This document shows, piece after piece, positions 9,201 through 17,287 of a stretch of 64,000 bases of DNA. The number at the start of each line of letters is the position of its first letter. The stretch's first letter is position 1. The DNA is from Tahibacter soli (GTDB lineage: Bacteria > Pseudomonadota > Gammaproteobacteria > Xanthomonadales > Rhodanobacteraceae): contig NZ_JAOVZO020000001.1 of assembly GCF_025717065.2 (NCBI RefSeq), forward strand, positions 372,001 through 436,000, in the 5' to 3' direction. The translations under genes and the position numbers were made by a program. The notes under the pieces were generated by a model that did no database searches, was not told the origin of the DNA, and saw only the letters and a program-made list of their open reading frames with translations.

Positions 9201-11710
9201 CGACCTGGCAGTTCGACACCGCCGCGTTCGGCGTGGGCAAGCTCGCGAGCGAGCAGTTCGCCGAAGGCGGCGCGGTGAGCGTGACGCGCACGATCGCCTA
9301 CAACGGCGTGGGCCAGGCGGTGAGCGTGAGCACCGCGCAGGACGGCCGCACCTATCTGGCGCAGTCGACCTACGATCAGTACGGCCGTGCGTTCCAGGGC
9401 TTCTTCACCGCGCCGGGCCTGCCCACCACGGGCGAGAAGAACACGTACAACGCGCAGGGCTACGCCACCGCGGTGCGTTCGGCGTATCCGGCCGGCACCG
9501 GCCCGGTGTACCACGAGGTGCTCGAGATGAACGCGCGCGGCTCCGTCACGCGCGAGCGCAAGGCGATCGGTACCGAAATCGTCACCACGCGGCAGTTCGA
9601 TACGCAGACCGGCCGTCTGCGCGGCCAGCAGGTGCAGGGCGGCATGCTGCAGAACCTGGCGCTCGACTACGACCCGATCGGCAACGTGCGCTACCGCGAG
9701 GCGACCTCCGGCGGCGTGACGCAGCGCGAGACGTTCGCGTACGACGAGCTGCAGCGCCTGACGTCCTCGACCTTCACGCGCAACGGCGCCACGACGGGCA
9801 CGAGCGCGCAGACCTATGACGGCGAAGGCAACATCCTGACCAAGAGCGGCCGCAACTACGCGTACAGCGGTTCGACCGCCGGTACCTGCGCCACGCAGCC
9901 GGGCGTGACGGCGCCGGGTCCGCACGCGGTCACGCGCGCGGGCACGACCGACTACTGCTACGACCCCAACGGCAACGTCGTGCGCATCCTGGGCGGCGGC
10001 GACGACCGCACCCTGAGCTACACCGCCTACGACCTCGTCAAGGCGATCCGTTCGGACGCCACCAACGTGCGCACGAACTACAACTACGGCCCGAACCGCG
10101 AGAAGGTGCGGCGCCTGGACTACGCGAGCGCCACCGCGTTCAGTCCGAGCGCGATCACCGAGTACGTGTCGGGCGCGGAAGTGCGCTGGGTCAACAACGC
10201 GATCGAAGAAGTGGCGCGCTACGCCGGCGCGGTGATCGTCAAGCAGCGCCGCAACGGCGCGAACTACGTGGTGACGCAGCAGTACCTCATCGTCGACGCG
10301 CAAGGCTCCACCGACGTCGTGCTCGACATCTGGGGTCAGCCTGTCAATCCGACGGCGAGCATGAGCTTCGATGCGTTCGGCCAGCGCCGCAGCGCGGGCA
10401 CGTGGACGGCACCGATGCCGTGGACGCCGAGCCTGCGCACGGAGCTTCTGGCCACGACGCGGCACGGCTACACCGGGCACGAGCAGGTGGACGAGGCGGG
10501 CATCGTGCACATGAACGGGCGCATCTACGACCCGGCGCTGGGCCGCTTCCTGCAGGCCGATCCGTTCGTGCAGTCGCCGGGCAACAGCCAGAGCCACAAC
10601 CGCTACAGCTACGTGTTCAACAACCCGATGGCGTACACCGATCCGACCGGCTACTTCGGGTCGAAGGAACGTCAGGGCGTGCGCGCGGCGGCGGCGATCG
10701 TGATATCGATCTTCCTGCCCGGCGCGCTGACCAGCTCGGCGATCGGCATGACCACCACGCAGGCGGCGATCGTGACCGGCGCGGTGGCCGGAGCGGTGCA
10801 GAGCGGCAATGCGCGCGGCGCGGCGCTGGGCGCGCTGACCGCGGCGGCGTTCGTGGGCGTGGACCGGGCGATCAACGTGGACGTGTCGAAGGCGGCGTTC
10901 AAGACGCCGGCGACGCAGATGCGCTTCGCCGCGCGCGCGCTGGCCAACGGCGCGGTCGGCGGCGTGCTCTCGAGCGTGCAGGGCGGGCGCTTCGGACACG
11001 GCTTCATCAGCGCGGGCCTGGGCGACTACCTGGGTCCGGTCAATCCGCAGCAGACCGACATGAGCCCGGCGCAGATGCTCGGCTCGGCCATGGCCGGCGG
11101 CACCCTCTCGGCCGTCAGCGGCGGCGACTTCGCCAACGGGGCCATGACGGCGGCGTTCAAGGGCATCGTGCGAAGCGCGAAGCAGGGTGCGGAAAATACT
11201 CGAATGGCCGCACTCGTCTATGGCGATCGCCAGGACTGGGTCGCGTTCGAATGGGACGTTTTCGTCTTTGGCGGCCTCGTGGGCGAGCCTCCCATCCCAT
11301 CTCCGGTAAAGCCGGTCGGAGAAGTGATCGGCGTCGCCGGCGTGTCGAGCGAGGATGGCGGCTATGTGGGCGCGATCGCCGCGGGCGGTCTGCACGTGGG
11401 CGGGCATTCGAACTACGTCGCACACCTTGAAGGCTACGAAGTGCTGTCGGGCGGCGGTGCACCCGAACGCATCTCGCTGACGGAAGTCGGGGTCGGCGTC
11501 GAGGTTCCTTTCGTAGCAGGCGCCGGTTTTTCGCTCGGCCGTTACGCAACGCATCACAACTCGGGCGGTTTTCTGTCCGTCAACGGCGGCGTGCTGGGAG
11601 AACGCGCCGCGCTCGGCGTCGGCGGATCGGTGAACTTCGACACTGAAATCGGGGTGATGCGAGACTGGATGGTACGCAGGGCCTACAACGGGCAGAGCGG
11701 ATTCCGCTAG
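3224..11710 (+). CDS. Giant SpvB / FG-GAP / RHS-repeat polymorphic protein
   Basis: About 2,828 residues from a GTG preceded by AAGGGG at 3211-3216 with ideal spacing. The longer frame from 3113 lacks such a site, and an internal ATG at 3308 is the alternative. The Sec-like signal (MRRAVLFAALCAAGQASA) sits about 29 residues in. Domains in order: two N-W-Y beta modules (HWYNP.., NWYDP..; residues about 75-330); a SpvB domain (about 485-560); seven FG-GAP/VCBS-like DxDGDG repeats (about 815-1215); YD/RHS repeats (about 1600-2360); the RHS core (GRIYDPALGRFLQADP, near residue 2432) ending in DPTG. A roughly 350-residue variable tip follows, Gly/Ala-rich first and then of different composition. 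SpvB plus RHS is typical of Tc-toxin-like and polymorphic toxin proteins that encapsulate their tip. I recognise no catalytic motif in the tip. Surface or secreted location is inferred from the signal. Confidence 0.9.
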   Translation: MTNDSNSARRRTGGDKRAPDSAAGTGAWMRRAVLFAALCAAGQASAQMARPAAPAADACSIVEPPIDPGSTPAFPGHWYNPKRQGTGWDFYYADVNGVRYMIGFWYAFDRNHVPVWYRTDLIDITSTSPTWSAELFRVTLNSSGSTSYRRVGTLGGRFFPGSATHIGINWTHEDYPGTYSECLYDIFRASPVNQPSSAESNPSYNGNWYDPAHGNWGYNYSMGRFSTGEYVETEKALIYDKTGNPVWLMGVTSSPTEPPNNTTGTPRKLDYISGVKHLDEDCTVAANCLRVWGTQASPLGTVARNFTGPNSATGSIAVNVPANLNNGSVSLPNAQVVWPNPDVVWPAGVLTNPTAMVKGTVIDHVYVGNSYCVAPNAASTCDVYVGWASTPQPGGSPNHLYRRNLATNAISQVSAQPNGSLHDWLAPGSRVQYELRSGSATGVLVGESAEVLVTVATSGGGNDSTSGPPDAAPAPTPFQEPTLDDASDRVGALGGEFKVSEGGHATYRVDVYAPRGRGGLTPSVALSYSSAGGEGLLGTGFNLEAASSIQKCRSGKEFGDGDTVSSDLNQFCLDGQRLLLWKGTHMQAGAEYRTEVESFQRIVLSDATPLPATMHGTNGTVPTYAFTVYGKDGTVRRFGGSAGTVVARSFGNRGTAISWLQTEQADASGNTLTYTYSSQGSGTLTMPGERVLTQIGYTGGRVVFDYRASGRRDLSHSSLGDAIASQLLNAVTVRDENDKVIRYYPVTYANAVVSAVDLVRPRVTQIRECADTAQAVCYAPTTFAWQDVVSSVGTPNTDGSGANRRFPGLVSHRLADFDGDGRTDIAWIDNGRRLNVLYSRPDAVGINFSTNTEVVRLDGVDPVGAFQTIDLNADGLDDLIYLSRSQTNTGRVSWYLRLSTGSGFGAAELLLDNVGYADTSSTLKFESNLVDHTGDGLPDLVYRIGVDSNRIAIMERVPGDNERPYRFAQPLLVRLMDDANGAFGCAASTYTARRDEERAQVVDVDGDGRGDLRFMSSAAACGSGGIVIGGVAPGTEVPQTEAPTIEEPGPDTPLGTPVAYYFVTYRAEGVVNGEFRFMRTTRTVRVIENHDENSSTRASQRVISADVNADGYMDVVYLADNGQWRSNLTVGDTVFGYEQCVANCLNANHIDKVQLLDYDGDGRLDFWWPNSATPNRNYQVYLWKGDAFTSVPVDTGFVATSGNDWRRLPADFDGDGLIDNLLIKPFAGSSGDGGWQVYRSNSHHRARGVVGAITDGLGARTTIEYSPLTFASVYRRDYDASVRNWARGSAVFDMALPNYVVQYVGSSAPTPGDPADEAYVQYQYAGLKMQAGGRGSLGFRRVTTVDLQTAVSIDTTFYQEFPFAGLPQQTRTRKLAALPVDVCRTGSQINELGAGCYARTPVCPSGKLHICDPGFLEPANSISAKVLSSNYGWRYQRATLSDANGASDLNDYTQGLQTLPPPANVPVPSIFVALRLTNTTNFSDDGQQTSFTASQFQGAVYDDFGNPTTSKVTVRGRMFPQAGQDDTSTTLDARSQYVNDPVAWKLGRLMSTRTFNTRVETRSGVVTTTTQGRRASFTYTDPSNPSDVRGLLRSERVEAMVGTSVDALSPDTTVRGVATYYTLDAFGNRTNTATCSTDVPESTCRILRAGLGSYVFHPAGPQVMRYVRNAYDSLGRYVQSTSEAISAGADAATEVTTGTVILRNAGGDPLQTQDANGLVTQLRYGKLGRQRFAYTPDGTSVRTDWIACTAGNCPANLALAYIARTTTSGAPTRWTFHDVLGRPTLALTQGLNGGDYVAVLTQYDARGNARRVSEPFYANDNATGAATPRAGETLAWTTTNRDHYGRVYQTIGPNSAATTTAFLGRTTVTTLPPNAAGVQQTLTEVRSPQGEVIATTDHKGMTVAFAYDATGQVLTTTRNGKVTATTYDGLGRKLRVADPDAGTWNYAVNDAGETIQQLSPRNTCTQQRYDGRGRVWKRIDYGTGCGGAEYASATWQFDTAAFGVGKLASEQFAEGGAVSVTRTIAYNGVGQAVSVSTAQDGRTYLAQSTYDQYGRAFQGFFTAPGLPTTGEKNTYNAQGYATAVRSAYPAGTGPVYHEVLEMNARGSVTRERKAIGTEIVTTRQFDTQTGRLRGQQVQGGMLQNLALDYDPIGNVRYREATSGGVTQRETFAYDELQRLTSSTFTRNGATTGTSAQTYDGEGNILTKSGRNYAYSGSTAGTCATQPGVTAPGPHAVTRAGTTDYCYDPNGNVVRILGGGDDRTLSYTAYDLVKAIRSDATNVRTNYNYGPNREKVRRLDYASATAFSPSAITEYVSGAEVRWVNNAIEEVARYAGAVIVKQRRNGANYVVTQQYLIVDAQGSTDVVLDIWGQPVNPTASMSFDAFGQRRSAGTWTAPMPWTPSLRTELLATTRHGYTGHEQVDEAGIVHMNGRIYDPALGRFLQADPFVQSPGNSQSHNRYSYVFNNPMAYTDPTGYFGSKERQGVRAAAAIVISIFLPGALTSSAIGMTTTQAAIVTGAVAGAVQSGNARGAALGALTAAAFVGVDRAINVDVSKAAFKTPATQMRFAARALANGAVGGVLSSVQGGRFGHGFISAGLGDYLGPVNPQQTDMSPAQMLGSAMAGGTLSAVSGGDFANGAMTAAFKGIVRSAKQGAENTRMAALVYGDRQDWVAFEWDVFVFGGLVGEPPIPSPVKPVGEVIGVAGVSSEDGGYVGAIAAGGLHVGGHSNYVAHLEGYEVLSGGGAPERISLTEVGVGVEVPFVAGAGFSLGRYATHHNSGGFLSVNGGVLGERAALGVGGSVNFDTEIGVMRDWMVRRAYNGQSGFR

Positions 11711-11795
11711 CATCGACGGCGCGCAACGGCGGGATCGACTCCCGCCGCTGCGCGCCGCTTCCGGTGGCGGTGCGGTACCGCAGCAGGAGAACACC

Positions 11796-12353
11796 GTGGA
11801 ACGCATAGATCGCATCAGAGAGGCGTCGGAGGCATCGGGCATGACGGTCGTCGTGCAGGCCGAACGCGGCGCGTTGTATATTTTGTTTCTTTACGTCGCC
11901 CTCGCCTTCGTCGTCGTGCTTGCCGCGATCGCGGTGTCGGGCATCGTGCGGGCCGACATCGACGGGGCGGGACGAACGATCGCCATTGCCGTCGCGGCGG
12001 CGAGCGGTTTGCTCGCCGTGGCGCTCGGCATCGAGGCCGCCTGGAGCGGCGGCGGCGTCGAGCGTTGGACCGTCACGCCGGAACGGGTCGAATTTGCGCG
12101 CAGCCTGTTCGGGGTGAAGGTTCGCGAGCGCTGCCTTGCGGCGACCGAACTACGGTCGCTCGGCATCGCGCAGAGAACGATGAAGCGTCGCGGCGGCAGT
12201 TTCACGTTGCACACGTTCGAGGCCGTCGGCCGTAGCGGGAAACTGTTCGGCTGGGGCCGTTTTGCGAAATCGGATGCCGATCGCATCAATCGGCTGTTGA
12301 CGGCGCGCCTGGCCGAGTTCGGTTATGCCGCCGTCGTGCCGTCGCTTGCGTGA
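11796..12353 (+). CDS. Two-helix membrane protein, candidate immunity protein for the RHS tip
   Basis: 185 residues from a GTG with CAGGAGA 6 nt upstream. An in-frame ATG at 11841 is a weaker alternative. Two transmembrane helices (residues about 27-48 and 60-82) are followed by a soluble region that reads like a PH-type beta domain (RWTVTPERVEFARSLFG). That is the layout of small membrane proteins with a cytoplasmic PH-like domain. It begins 85 nt after the RHS gene on the same strand. Genes directly behind an RHS tip are often immunity proteins, and a membrane location would suit a membrane-acting tip. That role is inferred from position only. No family was recognised. Confidence 0.7.
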   Translation: MERIDRIREASEASGMTVVVQAERGALYILFLYVALAFVVVLAAIAVSGIVRADIDGAGRTIAIAVAAASGLLAVALGIEAAWSGGGVERWTVTPERVEFARSLFGVKVRERCLAATELRSLGIAQRTMKRRGGSFTLHTFEAVGRSGKLFGWGRFAKSDADRINRLLTARLAEFGYAAVVPSLA

Positions 12354-12416
12354 CCGGCTGAAAACGAACGGAGCCCGCGGACGCTCGTTTCCGACTCATC
12401 CGCACGACGAGAACCC

Positions 12417-12875
12417 ATGAAAAGACGATCCGTATCGCTCGCCGCGGCGATCATCGCGGCAGCCGTCTGCGCCGGTGCCGAAGCGCGCGGCATGCTGCGC
12501 GCGTATGCCGAACGCATCGACGTCGTCGATGCGATGGGCTATCGGGTGCAGGCACGGGTGCGCGAGGAAGCGTTCGCGTTTCTGAAGCTGACGCTCGATC
12601 GCGGCCGTTCGCTCGCGATCGACGCACGCAAGCTCGCGTTCGCCCGAACGCCGGATCTTCGCGCCGCGGCGCTCTGGTTCGACCAGGCCGACGGCGTCAA
12701 CTACTACCGGCTGACGATTCCGTTCCGGAACTTCGGCGAGCGCGGCGAGAACGACTATCTTCTGGTCGTCAACATCGCCGATCGCGCGTTGCGTTCGATC
12801 TTCGTCGGCATGGCGGGCGAACCGGGCGGGCGGGTCGTCGCGTGCATCGAAGGCGACTGCGACTCGGCCTGGTAG
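12417..12875 (+). CDS. Small secreted protein of unknown function behind the RHS locus
   Basis: 152 residues. The N-terminus is a Sec signal peptide (MKRRSVSLAAAIIAAAVCAGAEA), so the mature protein is periplasmic or secreted. The rest is mixed alpha/beta with no motif I recognise. Two cysteines lie near the C-terminus (VACIEGDCDSAW) and could form a disulfide. It lies 63 nt after the two-helix protein on the same strand. The start has only a weak purine stretch (GACGAGAA). A second immunity or accessory protein for the RHS locus is possible. The gene may equally be an unrelated envelope protein. Confidence 0.65.
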   Translation: MKRRSVSLAAAIIAAAVCAGAEARGMLRAYAERIDVVDAMGYRVQARVREEAFAFLKLTLDRGRSLAIDARKLAFARTPDLRAAALWFDQADGVNYYRLTIPFRNFGERGENDYLLVVNIADRALRSIFVGMAGEPGGRVVACIEGDCDSAW

Positions 12876-13081
12876 GCCGGCGAGGTTCCCGCACGATGTC
12901 GGCTTCCGGCGTCGCCGAACGTTCGCTCCGACGTACCGGTAACGTCGCGCGTGCCACAGTGACCGCACGGTGACATGATGTCGCCGTCGTCGGCGCCGGA
13001 CTCGGCGCGGCGCACCGGTTGCATCTTCGGCACGGCGCGGGCCGTGCGTTCGGAAAGACTGGCGGCGGTGGGGAGGGACGT

Positions 13082-15928
13082 ATGCGCACGATGTGGCTGG
13101 CCGTACTCGGTTTCTCGGCAGGATTCGTCGCGGCGCCTGCCGCGCTCGCCGGCTCGCCGCCGGCCTTCACCAACGGCATCGAAGGCGACGCGCCCTCGCA
13201 AGTGCTCGTCGATACGCAGATCACGCTGACCTGGTCGGCGAATGCGAGCGCGTTCTACTGCGACTACGCCGGCAGCACGTTTCCGAACGGCGTGAGCTTT
13301 CCCGACTGGCCCACGTCGAATCCGGTCTGCGTCTACACGGTCGGCGGCAGCGGCAGCCAGGGCTGCTCGACGCTGCGCACGACCCGGCTGCGCCTGACCG
13401 AGCGCGGCACCTACCGCTTCAAGGTGAACTGCTACAGCTCGGCCGGCGGCGGACCGTCCGCCTCGTCGAGCGCGTCGGTCACGGCGATCGATACGGCGAC
13501 GAGCGACGGCGTGTCGATCGGCCTCGCCGCGAACACGCCGGGGCCGGTCAGGCCCGGCGCGTCGTTCCGCTACGCCGTGACCCTGCGCAACAACGGCGCG
13601 TCGCGTCTGACCTCGCCGGCGCTGGCGCTCGAACTGCCGGCCGCGCTGACGGCGCTCGACAACGACTGCGACGCGCGCCCGGCGAACGGGCGCCTCACCT
13701 GGTCGCTGCCGAACGGCCTGTCGACCGGCGGCGTCGCTACGTGCAACGTCAACGTGCGCCTGAACGCGATTCCCGACGCGGAGATCGTCGCGACCGGCGC
13801 GAACGTCGCGTTCTCGATCGCCAACGTGCCGTTCACATTGTCCACTCGTGAAGAAACCGGCACCGCGCATCGCGCGCGGCCGTTGTCGAAGACGACGAAC
13901 GGCGCACCGACGACGCGCGATTCCGGCGCGCCGGCATTGAGCGGCGACGGCCGCACGCTCGTGTTCGCCTCGCAGCAGACCGGCCTCGTCGACGGCGACG
14001 CCGGTTCGAACGGCGCGAACATCGTGCTGGCCGATCGTGCGAGCGGCGCCCGCAAGCTCGTCAACGTCGACGCCGAAGGCCGCCGGCTGCCCGGCAGCGC
14101 CGCCAGCCCCGCGCTGTCGTTGAACGGCAAGGCGGCCGCGTTCGTCAACGTGCCGGCGGCGGCCGCGGCGAAGGCCGGCGCCGTCGTCAACGACGGCGAG
14201 GCGGGCCAGCTGTGCGCGTCGCCGCCGAACGGCCTGTTCCGGCCGGTGTGCGGCGAGCGAAATGCCTCCGGCGGCCTGCTCAACGGGCCGAGCGAATCGC
14301 CGAGCCTGTCGGCGAACGGCAAGCTGCTCGCGTTCTGCTCGTCGGCGAGCAACTGGGTGCCGAACGACACGAACAACGCCAAGGACGTGTTCGTGAAAGA
14401 CCAGGACACCGGCGTCGTCCGCCGCGCGAGCACTGACGCGGCGGGCACGCAGGGGCAGGGCGACAGCTGCGATCCGATGATCTCCGGCGACGGCGTCTGG
14501 GTCGCGTTCCGCACGCGCGCGCCGAATCTCGGCGGCACGGCCGACTGGCAGGTCGTGCGCAAGAACCTCGACACCGGCGCGATCGAAACGCTGAGCGTGT
14601 CGCCGGGCGGCGCGCCGGCGAACGCGGAGGCCGGCCCGCCGTCGGTGTCGTACGACGGATCGCGCATCGTGTTCGCGTCGCGTGCGACCAACCTCGTCGC
14701 CGACTTCACCGCGAATTTTCGCAATGTGTACATGGCCGAGCGCGGCGACGGCGCGCCGGCCGCTGCGAAGGGCATCGGCGGCGGTCTGTTCGGCGTGCGC
14801 GACCGCAACGGCGGCCCGCCGGACGGCGACGCGTCCGATCCGACGATCTCGTGCAGCGGCAACGCGATCGCGTTCGGTTCGACGGCGACCGATCTCGTCG
14901 AAGGCGAGATCGGCAATCTGATGGACGTGTTCGCGGTCGATCCGAATACCGGCGTCGCGCGGCGCGCGGTCGCGGGCGCCGGCGGCGGCGCGCCGAACGG
15001 CGCATCGACCGATCCCGCGCTCGACTGCGAAGGCACGACGACGGCGTTCGCATCCGGCGCGTCGAACCTCGATCCGGCCGACCCGAACGGCAACACCGAC
15101 ATCTACGGGCAGGACGATCCGCTGCGCACCGACCCGGCCGCCGTCGACGTCGACGCGTCGTACAGCGGCAACTGGTACAACCCGGGCCAGAGCGGCCACG
15201 GCGTGCTGGTCGAGGCGCTGCCGCTGTCGGGTGCGCCGTTCTACGTCACCTGGTACCTGTACGTGAACGGCGAGCCGGTGTTTCTGCAGGGCGTCGCGCC
15301 GGCGCAGGGCAATGTGATCAATGTGCAGATGTACAGTACGCGCTCGACCGGCTTTCCGATCGGGCCGGGCGGGCCGATCAACACCGCGTGGGGTTCGTTG
15401 CGGCTGACGTTCACCGATTCGAGCAGCGCGACGCTGGAATGGTTTCCGACCGTGTTCGGCCTGTCGGCGGGGCAGATGAACCTGCGCCGGCTGACGCGGC
15501 CGGCGCTCGTCCAGAACGACGCGCCGGACGGCGTGATCAAGGCGTGCTACAGCGGCGTGTGGAACGAGGCGGCGCGCTCGGGCTACGGCTTCGATCTCGA
15601 GGTCAACGACTTCGCCGACGATCGCTACCTCACCGCGTACTGGTACACGTACCGCCCGGACGGCTCGCCGCTGTGGCTCGTCGGCGTCGGCCGCCGCTTC
15701 GGTGCCGGCGTGTTCATGAACCTCTACGTCGGCGGCGGCGAGGGGGCACAGTTTCCGCCGAACTTCGCAGCGTCGGCCGTGACGCAGACCTTGTGGGGCT
15801 CGGCGAATTTCCGCTTCACGTCGAACGACGCGATGACCGTGACCTACGCGCCGGTGCTGCCGGGCTATGCGGCCGGCTCGGTCAACCTGCAGCGGCTGAC
15901 GAGCCTGCGCGGTCGCGCCTGCGAGTAG
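13082..15928 (+). CDS. Secreted propeller protein with two C-terminal N-W-Y beta modules
   Basis: 948 residues from the ATG at 13082, preceded by GGGAGGG. The longer frame from 13019 lacks a signal peptide. A Sec signal (about 23 residues, ending PAALA) leads to an Ig-like N-terminus, then a DUF11-like domain (GASFRYAVTLRNNGASRL). Next are about seven PD40/TolB-like propeller blades with repeated S.[DN]G..[VI]AF.S and N..DVF..D motifs (residues about 270-680). Two N-W-Y modules close the protein: GNWYNPGQSGHG (about 695-810) and GVWNEAARSGYG (about 815-948), each with a later WYxY..G.P.[WF]L.G motif. The same module occurs twice at the N-terminus of the RHS protein upstream. Likely an extracellular binding or display protein; substrate unknown. 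Confidence 0.85.
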   Translation: MRTMWLAVLGFSAGFVAAPAALAGSPPAFTNGIEGDAPSQVLVDTQITLTWSANASAFYCDYAGSTFPNGVSFPDWPTSNPVCVYTVGGSGSQGCSTLRTTRLRLTERGTYRFKVNCYSSAGGGPSASSSASVTAIDTATSDGVSIGLAANTPGPVRPGASFRYAVTLRNNGASRLTSPALALELPAALTALDNDCDARPANGRLTWSLPNGLSTGGVATCNVNVRLNAIPDAEIVATGANVAFSIANVPFTLSTREETGTAHRARPLSKTTNGAPTTRDSGAPALSGDGRTLVFASQQTGLVDGDAGSNGANIVLADRASGARKLVNVDAEGRRLPGSAASPALSLNGKAAAFVNVPAAAAAKAGAVVNDGEAGQLCASPPNGLFRPVCGERNASGGLLNGPSESPSLSANGKLLAFCSSASNWVPNDTNNAKDVFVKDQDTGVVRRASTDAAGTQGQGDSCDPMISGDGVWVAFRTRAPNLGGTADWQVVRKNLDTGAIETLSVSPGGAPANAEAGPPSVSYDGSRIVFASRATNLVADFTANFRNVYMAERGDGAPAAAKGIGGGLFGVRDRNGGPPDGDASDPTISCSGNAIAFGSTATDLVEGEIGNLMDVFAVDPNTGVARRAVAGAGGGAPNGASTDPALDCEGTTTAFASGASNLDPADPNGNTDIYGQDDPLRTDPAAVDVDASYSGNWYNPGQSGHGVLVEALPLSGAPFYVTWYLYVNGEPVFLQGVAPAQGNVINVQMYSTRSTGFPIGPGGPINTAWGSLRLTFTDSSSATLEWFPTVFGLSAGQMNLRRLTRPALVQNDAPDGVIKACYSGVWNEAARSGYGFDLEVNDFADDRYLTAYWYTYRPDGSPLWLVGVGRRFGAGVFMNLYVGGGEGAQFPPNFAASAVTQTLWGSANFRFTSNDAMTVTYAPVLPGYAAGSVNLQRLTSLRGRACE

Positions 15929-15949
15929 CGCGATCGCGTGTGGCCGAGA

Positions 15950-15983
15950 AACGCAAACGGCGCCGCGAGGCGCCGTTTGCGTT
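15950..15983. terminator. Bidirectional terminator between convergent genes
   Basis: A perfect 15-bp stem (arms 15950-15964 and 15969-15983) closes on a GCGA tetraloop. The outer arms end in AAC and GTT rather than a long T-run. It lies between the stops of the converging propeller gene and porin gene. Confidence 0.8.
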
Positions 15984-15997
15984 GCGACACCGGCGAA

Positions 15998-17287
15998 TCA
16001 GAAGCGATACACGCCCGACAGCGAATACGTATCGACGCCCTCGGACCAGTCGGCGGCGAAGTCGACCTGGAACTTCGAGAACGCCCAGCCGCCGCCGATC
16101 GCGTAGTGCGTATCGGCGCCGCGACCGCCGGCGAACAGGGTCGCGAGCACGGCGTCTTCGAGCGTGTTCGGCGTACCGTCGAACTTCACCGAATGGCGCG
16201 GGTCGTGCCACACGCCGCCGCGCAGGCTGAACGGATGCGTCATTCCGGCAAAAGTGTATTCCGCACCGAGGTGCACTTCGGTACCGTCCTCCAGGCGCAG
16301 GCGATTGGCCGAGCTCTGGATGCCGAAGATCGACGTGATGTTGTCGGTGAGCTGCGAGTACTCGACGCGGTTGACGTCGAAGTTGACGATCAGCGCGTCG
16401 GTCGGACGCCACGACAGGCCCGCGCCCCAGACGTCCGGAATGTCGAAGCGCACGCCGTCGAACGCGAACACGGCCGGATCGGGCAGCGGCACGCCGCCGT
16501 CGGAGAAGATCACGTTGAGCGCGCGGTACTTGAAGTCCGGCGCGCGGCGGTAGGTGAGGCCGAGACTCAGCGAATCCGACAGCGCGAAGCGCGCGCCGAG
16601 GTTCCAGCCGTAGCCGTCGTCGTCGCCGTCCTGCACCTGGCCGGACGCCGCGATCGGCACCTGCGGCAGGTCGTCGACGCGGCCCGTGACGGTTTCGAAG
16701 CGGAAGTCGTAGTACGACAGCCCGAGGCCCAGCGACACGCGGTCGCTGACCTTGTACGCCGCGGTCGCGCTGTAGCTGAGAATGCGCAGGTCGGCGTCCG
16801 AGCTGAAGGGAAACAGCACCACTTCGGGACCGACGTCGGCGCCTTCGAGCGTCAGGAACGAGGTGTGGAAGCGCGCCAGCTCCTGGCGATAGAACGCGAA
16901 CGCCCAGCGATCGTGCGGTATCACGACCGACAGGTACGACAGGTTGTTTTCCGACGTGTCGGCGTTGTTCGTGCGCAGGCCGGTGGTCGTGAACGGATTG
17001 AGCGTCGAGCCGCCGCCGTCGATGTACGGCGTGCTGTAGCTCGTATGGCGGCCTTCGAGCGAGATTTCGGTCTGGCGCAGCTGCGTGAGGCCCGCGGGAT
17101 TGGCGTAGGCCGCGGTCGCGTCGTCGGCAAGGCCTATGAATGCGCCGCCCATGCCGAGGCTGCGGGCACCCGGGCTTGCGAAGCTGAACGGGATGCTTGC
17201 GTTGGTTTCCGAATCGGTAATGGCGAACGCGACGCCCGAGCATCCGAGCAGGGCCGCGCCGACGGCCAGCGACAATCGACGGTACAT
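15998..17287 (-). CDS. FadL/TodX-type outer-membrane transport protein
   Basis: 429 residues. The ATG at 17287 (MYRRLSLAV..) is preferred because the GGGAGGG at 17297-17303 is then 9 nt away. The ATG at 17296 would touch that site. A Sec signal of about 22 residues ends GVAFA. The mature N-terminus has the FadL hallmarks: a hatch-like segment with GMGGAFIGLADDATA followed by YANPAGLT. Repeated amphipathic beta-strands end in an aromatic terminus (VYRF), as expected for a 14-strand barrel inserted by BAM. FadL proteins take up long-chain fatty acids or other hydrophobic compounds; the substrate here is not evident. It is transcribed alone, convergent with the propeller gene. Confidence 0.9.
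   Translation of the reverse strand: MYRRLSLAVGAALLGCSGVAFAITDSETNASIPFSFASPGARSLGMGGAFIGLADDATAAYANPAGLTQLRQTEISLEGRHTSYSTPYIDGGGSTLNPFTTTGLRTNNADTSENNLSYLSVVIPHDRWAFAFYRQELARFHTSFLTLEGADVGPEVVLFPFSSDADLRILSYSATAAYKVSDRVSLGLGLSYYDFRFETVTGRVDDLPQVPIAASGQVQDGDDDGYGWNLGARFALSDSLSLGLTYRRAPDFKYRALNVIFSDGGVPLPDPAVFAFDGVRFDIPDVWGAGLSWRPTDALIVNFDVNRVEYSQLTDNITSIFGIQSSANRLRLEDGTEVHLGAEYTFAGMTHPFSLRGGVWHDPRHSVKFDGTPNTLEDAVLATLFAGGRGADTHYAIGGGWAFSKFQVDFAADWSEGVDTYSLSGVYRF

Noticed and set aside
4154-11842. A minus-strand frame of about 2,560 codons opposite the RHS gene
   Set aside because: It mirrors a high-GC gene whose third positions lack stops; the translation is Arg/His/Ala-rich with no domain, signal or ribosome-binding site.
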